Shown in pieces: positions 6,946 through 11,655 of a DNA stretch of 11,655 nt. Numbering within the stretch: the first letter of the stretch is position 1; each line of letters begins with the position of its first letter. A model generated the notes under the pieces. That model saw only the letters and a program-made list of their open reading frames with translations, did not search any database and was not told where the DNA came from. Position numbers and translations under genes: made by a program. Source of the DNA: JAAEEP01 sp035529155 (lineage in GTDB: Archaea > Thermoplasmatota > Thermoplasmata > Methanomassiliicoccales > JAAEEP01); assembly GCA_035529155.1 (NCBI GenBank), contig DATKXF010000088.1:1-11655 (forward strand). The letters are read 5' to 3'.

Positions 6946-7752
6946 ATGCCAGTACTCACAGATGAGGATTTCAATTGGCTTCCCACACAGCGGACCTGCG
7001 ACTGCAAAGAGGGAAGGCTGAACTGTCTCGATAGGAAAGAGACCTACGAGCTCGGCTCCACCGTCCTGAACATCCAGAAAAGGCAGGTATGGAAAGGGCC
7101 CCACCCCGCCCGTTTCATTCCAGAGCTTCCGGAGAAGTACATCAAGCTCTTCTCTCACAAGGGAGAGACGGTGCTTGACCCATTCTGCGGCTCTGGTACC
7201 ACCAACGTGGTCGCGAGCCAGCTGGGAAGGAACTCGGTGGGCATAGATATCAACCCCTACTCAACCCAGATGACCTTGAATAGACTGAAGGATCCTGAAT
7301 TGGAGAATGGAACCCGGCACCAGGTGATCAACGGCGATTCAAGACAGATCATGACACGCATCCCTGAAGAATCCATTGACTTGGTGGTAACTTCTCCTCC
7401 ATACTTCGATGTGGTCGACTACATGCACGATGACCCGGATCAGTTGGGCAATTTCCACAGCTACCAGGAATTCCTTTCAGCGATGAATGAGTCCCTTCAA
7501 AGGATGCTCAACATCCTCAAACCCGGCGGATACTGCGTTGTCAACACCCAGGATCTATTCAAAAAGAACGAGAAATGTCCAATACACTCTGATTACATTC
7601 AGATAGGGCGGGAACTGGGTTTCGAGATCGTCAACGTGAATATCTATATCCTTAACTACAGCACGGGAGGGAGGTTGGTCTTTGGATATCCAAAGTCCTA
7701 CTATCCCAAGAACGATCACGAGTATGTCATCATAATGAGAAAGAACGAGTAG
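6946..7752 (+). CDS. Solitary DNA methyltransferase, SPPY (N4-cytosine-like) type
   Basis: This 268-residue SAM-dependent amino-methyltransferase probably modifies DNA. Motif X-like FIPELPEKYIKLFS (57-70) precedes motif I DPFCGSGTT (78-86, SAM binding), then GIDINP (99-104), the catalytic motif TSPPY (149-153) and LKPGG (191-195). SPPY is more typical of N4-cytosine enzymes, whereas N6-adenine enzymes usually have D/NPPY. The order I then IV differs from the common beta class. The N-terminus has Cys18, Cys20 and Cys27 (CDCKEGRLNC), which could bind a metal. No large target-recognition domain is present, and no restriction endonuclease or specificity subunit lies nearby. The neighbours are the acyl-CoA synthetase (divergent) and an MscS channel. 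A housekeeping or regulatory orphan methylase fits best; an RNA substrate cannot be excluded. Confidence 0.88.
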   Translation: MPVLTDEDFNWLPTQRTCDCKEGRLNCLDRKETYELGSTVLNIQKRQVWKGPHPARFIPELPEKYIKLFSHKGETVLDPFCGSGTTNVVASQLGRNSVGIDINPYSTQMTLNRLKDPELENGTRHQVINGDSRQIMTRIPEESIDLVVTSPPYFDVVDYMHDDPDQLGNFHSYQEFLSAMNESLQRMLNILKPGGYCVVNTQDLFKKNEKCPIHSDYIQIGRELGFEIVNVNIYILNYSTGGRLVFGYPKSYYPKNDHEYVIIMRKNE

Positions 7753-7767
7753 GACTGGCCCGTACGA

Positions 7768-7781
7768 TGTTTTAATATATT
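7768..7781 (+). promoter_or_regulatory. TATA box of the MscS channel gene, leaderless arrangement
   Basis: GTTTTAATATATTA is a strong archaeal TATA match centred about 26 bases before the GTG at 7802. No Shine-Dalgarno sequence lies between, so the message should start at the start codon. Confidence 0.65.
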
Positions 7782-7801
7782 ATTTCGAGTGATATATTGT
7801 T

Positions 7802-8758
7802 GTGATCCGCAAGATCACCTATCTCATAGCCTTGATCGCATCCACTATAGTCGTCTATCTTATTGATTCGACCTACCCTGAATTTCATCTCTGGAATGTG
7901 TTCCTCACGCTCCTTGCGCTCTTGATCGTCTACTTTGTCCTCATCATTCTCGTCGGGGAGGGCATATCGGGACGCATCAAGGACGCCAAGGCCAAATACT
8001 CCTTCAGAAAGACGATAACCATACTCGCAATCGCATCGGCGGCTCTGATACTGGCGGTCATCTGGATTGAGGACAGCACCGCCCTGGTGGTATCCTATGG
8101 TATCATTGGCGCGGGAGTAGCAATATCGCTTCAGGACGTCTTCAAGAACTTCGCTGGAGGCTTGATCATACTCACCTCAGGCATCTACCGCGTAGGTGAC
8201 AGGGTAGAGATCCAGAACATGATGGGAGATGTGATAGACATCGGGATCATGTACACAACCCTGTTAGAGATCAGACAATGGGTCAATGGGGACCAGGCCA
8301 CGGGCCGTCTGGTGTCACTTCCCAATGGCTTGGTGATCACGGGCTCCACATACAACTTCACCCGCGACCATCGTTACCTCTGGGACGAGATCATGATACC
8401 CTTGACTTACGATAGTGACTGGAAGCAAGCAAAGGAAGCCTTCTTGAAGATCCTTCGCTCTCAGACAGATGTATACCAGGAGGGGGCCCAGAGGGACATT
8501 GATCGCATCGGCGAGAAGTATTATCTTCCCTCCCAGGACATCGAGCCCAACATTTACATAGTGCCCACGGACAACTGGATCGCCCTTCATCTCCGATATG
8601 TGGTTCCGGTGAGAGAGCGAAGGCTGGTCCGGGACAGGATCAGTAGGGAGATAATCGAGTTCATCGAGAAGGTCGCCGAGATCAAGGTGGCTTCGGAGAG
8701 TATCAACATCTCTGATTTCCCTATCTTAAGATATGGAAAGGATGAAGGCACTCTGTAA
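7802..8758 (+). CDS. mscS: MscS-family small-conductance mechanosensitive channel
   Basis: This 318-residue membrane protein should open under membrane tension to release solutes on osmotic downshock. Four hydrophobic segments are visible: about 6-21, 32-53, 70-89 and 93-127. The last is the pore helix region, with small residues in GIIGAGVAISLQDVFKNFAGGLIIL, followed by the beta domain (YRVGDRVEI at 129-137, VSLPNGLVI at 171-179) and a soluble alpha/beta C-terminal domain. Length is normal for the archaeal MscS group. GTG 7802 is chosen because the TATA box fits a leaderless start there; no other start with a ribosome site is evident. Five T at 8766-8770, just past the stop, may terminate transcription. 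The gene lies 49 bases after the methyltransferase but has its own promoter. Confidence 0.93.
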   Translation: MIRKITYLIALIASTIVVYLIDSTYPEFHLWNVFLTLLALLIVYFVLIILVGEGISGRIKDAKAKYSFRKTITILAIASAALILAVIWIEDSTALVVSYGIIGAGVAISLQDVFKNFAGGLIILTSGIYRVGDRVEIQNMMGDVIDIGIMYTTLLEIRQWVNGDQATGRLVSLPNGLVITGSTYNFTRDHRYLWDEIMIPLTYDSDWKQAKEAFLKILRSQTDVYQEGAQRDIDRIGEKYYLPSQDIEPNIYIVPTDNWIALHLRYVVPVRERRLVRDRISREIIEFIEKVAEIKVASESINISDFPILRYGKDEGTL

Positions 8759-8854
8759 GGGCACCTTTTTCCCAGGGAATATCGTACCTTTTCAGGGGGA
8801 TGCATCAACCGATTGGGGAGCGTCTCAATGAGGCAAAGAAGGCCTGGAGGAGCT

Positions 8855-10201
8855 ATGAACGAAGATAGGGTGTGGTTCCTGAACACCGGCCAGGATAGTG
8901 AGGGACCAGTGGCTTACTGGATGAGCAGGGACCAGCGTTCTGTGGACAACTGGGCGCTTGTCCATGCCCAAGAGGTTGCCATTTCAAAGGCTTCGTCTCT
9001 CACTGTAATTTTTAACCTTGTACCGGACTTCCTAGGTGCAGGTGAAAGGCATTACAGGTTCATGCTAGATGGCCTTCGTGAAGTCGAAGCGTCACTCTCC
9101 GAGCTAAGTATCTCTTTCCATCTTCTCATGGGTGATCCGGGCACCCTCATACCAGAGTTCGTGACGGACAACAGGATCTCCTATCTGGTAACGGATTTCG
9201 ATCCCCTAAGGATCAAACGGAATTGGAAGCGGGAGATCGTGACCGCTCTTGACATCCCGGTCGTGGAAGTTGACGCACACAACATCGTACCATGCTGGGT
9301 TTGCTCGGGAAAACAGGAGTACGGGGCCTATACCATACGACCCAGGATACGCGAGGCGCTTCCGACCTTTTTGGACGAAATGGTAGCGATTAATAAGCAT
9401 CCCACTCGTTTCATGGAGGAACCAGATAACGATTGGGAAAGCGCCTACGGGAGACTGGTTGGAGATCACGGGGTACCGCCCGCGACATGGCTCCATCCGG
9501 GTCAGACAGCTTCCTTGAAGGCGCTGGGAGATTTCATTGAACACCGTTTGGAATTATACGAGGGGGCTAGGAACGATCCTACCCTCGAAGGACAGTCCAT
9601 GCTTTCCCCCTATCTTCATTTTGGGCATCTATCGGCCCAGAGGGCAGCCCTGGAGGTCAGCAAGAGCTCCGCAGCGCAGGAGGCCAAGGATGCATTCCTC
9701 GAGGAACTTGTTGTGAGGAGAGAGCTGTCAGACAACTTCTGCTTCTATAACCTAGCCTACGATTCATTCGAGGGCTTCCCTTCCTGGGCCCGTGAGACGC
9801 TTGACCTCCATAGAGAGGATAAGCGGGAATACCTGTACTCACGGGATGAACTGGAACAGGGAAGTACCCATGATGACCTCTGGAATGCAGCCCAAATGGA
9901 GATGGTGGAACGAGGCAAGATGCACGGTTACATGAGGATGTACTGGGCAAAGAAGATCCTTGAGTGGACGGAGTCTCCGGAGGAGGCGATGGAAACGGCC
10001 ATCTACCTGAACGATAGGTATGAGCTCGATGGCCGGGATCCAAATGGATACACAGGGATAGCCTGGAGCATCGGCGGTGTGCACGACCGTGCCTGGGGGG
10101 AGAGATCTGTTTTCGGAAAGGTACGATACATGAGCTTCAACGGGGCCAGGCGCAAGTTCGATGTCGATTCTTACATCGAGAATCGCCTGGGTGAGCGCTG
10201 A
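8855..10201 (+). CDS. phr: Class II CPD photolyase (deoxyribodipyrimidine photo-lyase)
   Basis: This 448-residue flavoenzyme should split UV-induced cyclobutane pyrimidine dimers using blue light and FAD. Class II signatures are VAYWMSRDQRSVDNWAL (19-35), CWVCSGKQEYGAYTIRPRI (147-165), SPYLHFGHLS (251-260), ELVVRRELSDNFC (284-296), STHDDLWNAAQ (337-347) and GYTGIAWSIGG (398-408). Trp343, Trp364 and Trp371 have the same spacing (21 and 7) as the electron-transfer triad W360/W381/W388 that I recall for the Methanosarcina mazei enzyme. ATG 8855 is preferred because GGAGGAGC lies directly upstream at optimal spacing; TTG 8813 and ATG 8828 would add up to 14 residues that do not look conserved. 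The gene follows MscS by 96 bases and probably has its own promoter; GGAATATCGTA near 8777 is a weak candidate. It implies an organism exposed to light at least at times. Confidence 0.96.
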   Translation: MNEDRVWFLNTGQDSEGPVAYWMSRDQRSVDNWALVHAQEVAISKASSLTVIFNLVPDFLGAGERHYRFMLDGLREVEASLSELSISFHLLMGDPGTLIPEFVTDNRISYLVTDFDPLRIKRNWKREIVTALDIPVVEVDAHNIVPCWVCSGKQEYGAYTIRPRIREALPTFLDEMVAINKHPTRFMEEPDNDWESAYGRLVGDHGVPPATWLHPGQTASLKALGDFIEHRLELYEGARNDPTLEGQSMLSPYLHFGHLSAQRAALEVSKSSAAQEAKDAFLEELVVRRELSDNFCFYNLAYDSFEGFPSWARETLDLHREDKREYLYSRDELEQGSTHDDLWNAAQMEMVERGKMHGYMRMYWAKKILEWTESPEEAMETAIYLNDRYELDGRDPNGYTGIAWSIGGVHDRAWGERSVFGKVRYMSFNGARRKFDVDSYIENRLGER

Positions 10202-10243
10202 TCCACTTTCGGATATCTCCTGCAGTGAAGCATATAGGCGGAT

Positions 10244-11017
10244 ATGATTCGTCCTTGCGTTGGGATGAGATCGAGTTTGAAATGGAAGAATCACACCTCT
10301 ATAGCGAAGATTATCTCAAGGGAACTGGAGTTGCCCCGGGTACTCGAGGACGTTCTGGTCGAGGGTTCGGTAGATCCAGACAGGTACCCCGATCTCATGA
10401 GGAGCGATAGGGGTGAAGACCGATGGAGGAAAGTGCCCCATCACTCGCCGACCACATCCCTGATCCTGGACTATGTCTGGAGAGCCAGGGGAAGTATTAT
10501 GAATGGAGATGAGAGCGTTGGGATATTCAATCTCGGCCGTGCGATGCATTACCTTCAGGATAGGACCGTAGGGTTCTCTAGTAAGAAACAACATGATCGC
10601 AAGGAGAAACTGATAGGCGAATGGGAAGTGGACCCCCAGGCCATCAGGCATGGCATAAGCGACGCAGTCTCTTCTCCAAGATACGTGAATAGATTGGTAA
10701 GGGGCGTCAAGCCCACGAAGCAGGCGGGAAAGGCCATGAGGTATGCCTGCTATGACTCGGCGGCTCTGGTAGCGGCGGTCATTGGAACAAGAGAGGTCCC
10801 CAAGGGTCTTGCCAAGAGATCGAGAAGATCGAGAAGGATGAATGCGGTCGTTCTGGTCTCAGCGTGCGTCCTCACAATTTTCGGAATTTACAATTACCTA
10901 GAGACGAATGAGCTCATGCTTCTTGGCTTGATCCTGATCGCAGTTGTGTTTGGTGTTGCTAGTAGCGCCCTTCGCAACAGAAGGAAAGAAGAGGCCAGGT
11001 GGTTCGGTCTGGAATGA
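10244..11017 (+). CDS. Zinc-dependent phospholipase C-like protein with C-terminal membrane hairpin
   Basis: Residues about 12-180 resemble the zinc-dependent phospholipase C/S1-P1 nuclease fold. Candidate metal ligands are His17 (KNHTSIAKI), Asp45/Asp50 (GSVDPDRYPD), His66-His67 (HHSP), His102-x3-Asp106 (GRAMHYLQD), His117 and His136-x3-Asp140. The His-x3-Asp and His-x3-Asp/Glu spacing parallels the Bacillus cereus enzyme. A basic patch, KRSRRSRR, leads into two hydrophobic helices (about 199-218 and 223-243) and a charged tail, so the protein is probably membrane-anchored with the catalytic domain on the cytoplasmic side; no signal peptide is visible. The start is uncertain: ATG 10244 follows AGGCGG closely, while ATG 10265 (residue 8) sits about 30 bases after a TATA-like GCATATAGG. 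It lies 42 bases after the photolyase gene. Substrate (lipid, nucleic acid or other phosphoester) is unknown. Confidence 0.72.
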   Translation: MIRPCVGMRSSLKWKNHTSIAKIISRELELPRVLEDVLVEGSVDPDRYPDLMRSDRGEDRWRKVPHHSPTTSLILDYVWRARGSIMNGDESVGIFNLGRAMHYLQDRTVGFSSKKQHDRKEKLIGEWEVDPQAIRHGISDAVSSPRYVNRLVRGVKPTKQAGKAMRYACYDSAALVAAVIGTREVPKGLAKRSRRSRRMNAVVLVSACVLTIFGIYNYLETNELMLLGLILIAVVFGVASSALRNRRKEEARWFGLE

Positions 11018-11050
11018 GATATTCATAGTCACTGGTCGGAGTATGGCAAT

Positions 11051-11060
11051 CCTTTTTTAG
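11051..11060 (+). terminator. T-run after the phospholipase C-like gene
   Basis: Six consecutive T (11053-11058) lie 36 bases past the stop codon on the plus strand, as in simple archaeal T-run terminators. No strong hairpin precedes them. Confidence 0.4.
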
Positions 11061-11071
11061 ATAAGGCATCT

Positions 11072-11356
11072 TTACTGGTCTATTCCATTCTAGCCTCGAT
11101 TCTTGGAAAGAGGCCGCCAAGGATAAACATCCCAACTGCTCTCGCCAAGGTCATGATGGCCCCGGTACAGGGCTTCAATGCTCTGAGGGGGAGGGAGAAC
11201 TTCATGTGGCGCACCTCCACCGTCGACTCGGTCACGACCGACCGCTCTTACAGCATAGAGAGGGCAAGAGAGGAATTGGGTTTCTCCCCCATCTATGACC
11301 CGAGGGCTGTCCTTGAGGAAACGGTCGACTGGTACCGGATGAAAGGCTACATCTGA
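11072..11356 (+). pseudogene. 5'-truncated remnant of an NAD-dependent sugar epimerase/dehydratase
   Basis: One frame, open from 11018 to the TGA at 11354-11356, encodes only the C-terminal end of an extended short-chain dehydrogenase of the epimerase family. Homology-like sequence begins around YSILASILGKRPPRINIPTA (from 11081). It ends with RSYSIERAREELGFSPIYD and ETVDWYRMKGYI, the typical closing motif of these enzymes. The N-terminal NAD-binding GxxGxxG domain and the YxxxK active site are absent. The reading frame is closed by a TGA (11015-11017) that is also the stop region of the preceding gene, so the missing part is not just in another frame. The first in-frame ATG is at 11153 with only a weak AAGG upstream, which would give 67 residues. 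The best reading is a remnant left by a deletion. Confidence 0.75.
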
Positions 11357-11390
11357 GACCAATATTTCGTTTCTAGAAAAGTCGACCTCG

Positions 11391-11405
11391 AAATAGTTAT
11401 ATATT
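11391..11405 (+). promoter_or_regulatory. TATA box of the prenyltransferase gene
   Basis: GTTATATATTG, preceded by purine-rich CGAAATA, is a strong archaeal TATA match. Transcription would be expected near 11424-11428, just ahead of the ATG at 11434. Confidence 0.6.
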
Positions 11406-11433
11406 GAACAGCCAGTGGAGGAGGGCGAGCAAG

Positions 11434-11655
11434 ATGCAGGAAACCCCAGCGATGGTCAAGGCTGAAACCAAGGGGAAAGAGCTGTCCCTGGGAAGGAGGA
11501 TGATGGACATACTCCGCATAAGCTACACCATCACCTTCGTCCTGGCCTCGATCACGGGTGTCGCCCTCGCCCTCACCGTTCGGCAAGAGTGGTTGATCGC
11601 CGCGCTCATACCCATCGACGTGTTCTTTTTGGCACTCTTCGTGAACTTCTCCAAC
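11434..11655 (+). CDS. UbiA-family prenyltransferase, N-terminal part (cut by window)
   Basis: The first 74 codons are visible and the frame is open to the edge. After a hydrophilic N-terminus, residues about 27-50 (LRISYTITFVLASITGVALA) form the first membrane helix and 53-70 the second. The second ends in FFLALFVNFSN, the position where UbiA enzymes carry the first Asp-rich NDxxD-type motif; the next codon is likely Asp. UbiA enzymes transfer prenyl chains in the membrane, for example in quinone or archaeal ether-lipid synthesis; which one cannot be told here. ATG 11434 follows GGAGGAGGG (11417-11425) by 8 bases. Because the TATA box predicts a start near 11425, the ribosome site may be only partly in the message, so ATG 11452 remains possible. 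Confidence 0.82.
   Translation, partial: MQETPAMVKAETKGKELSLGRRMMDILRISYTITFVLASITGVALALTVRQEWLIAALIPIDVFFLALFVNFSN

Noticed and set aside
6797..7158. Overlapping short frames on both strands around the divergent promoter
   Set aside because: They overlap the well-supported methyltransferase start and promoter region, lack ribosome sites and show no motifs.
6946..7752. Restriction-modification system
   Set aside because: Only a methyltransferase is present; adjacent genes encode an acyl-CoA synthetase and an MscS channel, with no endonuclease or specificity subunit in the window.
8813..8854. N-terminal extension of the photolyase from TTG 8813 or ATG 8828
   Set aside because: The extra residues do not resemble the family, while ATG 8855 has a strong GGAGG ribosome site at proper spacing.
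1..11655. CRISPR array, insertion sequence, prophage or integrated element
   Set aside because: No regularly spaced repeats, transposase or integrase motifs, terminal inverted repeats or att-like duplications were seen; the only sign of rearrangement is the truncated epimerase.

Overview
The window reads as an archaeal chromosome segment, most likely Euryarchaeota in the broad sense and possibly Thermoplasmatota. That placement is an inference from gene content and promoters; no rRNA or marker gene is present to fix it. The gene set is archaeal in flavour: a single-chain ADP-forming acyl-CoA synthetase, a glutamate-synthase-like FMN protein with an N-terminal cysteine cluster, an MscS-type channel, a class II photolyase and a UbiA-type prenyltransferase. 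Upstream of several starts lie AT-rich archaeal TATA-like boxes. Two genes (the MscS channel and the acyl-CoA synthetase) have the box about 26-31 bases from the start codon and no Shine-Dalgarno sequence, as expected for leaderless archaeal messages.

Layout, left half (minus strand). Positions 1-2046 hold a nearly complete DUF255/thioredoxin-domain protein that runs off the left edge. Positions 2047-2443 are non-coding. They contain a compact minus-strand unit with a TATA-like box, a strongly structured stretch of about 110 bases and a seven-T tail, plus a separate hairpin terminator. Next comes a two-gene operon (4363 to 2444): an FMN-binding glutamate-synthase-family protein followed after 6 bases by a 98-residue protein of unknown function. 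A 293-base spacer separates it from the 696-residue ADP-forming acyl-CoA synthetase (6747 to 4657).

Right half (plus strand). From a divergent promoter region (6748-6945) follow a solitary SPPY-type DNA methyltransferase with no restriction partner, an MscS-family channel, a class II CPD photolyase, a zinc-dependent phospholipase C-like protein with two C-terminal membrane helices, a 5'-truncated remnant of a sugar-nucleotide epimerase, and the first 74 codons of a UbiA-family prenyltransferase that runs off the right edge.

The protein-coding genes look like ordinary housekeeping and stress functions: energy-conserving acyl-CoA metabolism, amino-group chemistry, osmotic protection, UV repair and lipid metabolism. 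No phage, transposon, CRISPR or multi-gene defence locus is visible. The most novel-looking item is the structured RNA-like element at 2126-2236. It contains two identical GCCGAT segments flanking one ATCGGT segment, so two stems exclude each other, and it ends in a hairpin and T-run upstream of the DUF255 gene. It could be an independent small RNA or a switch-like leader.
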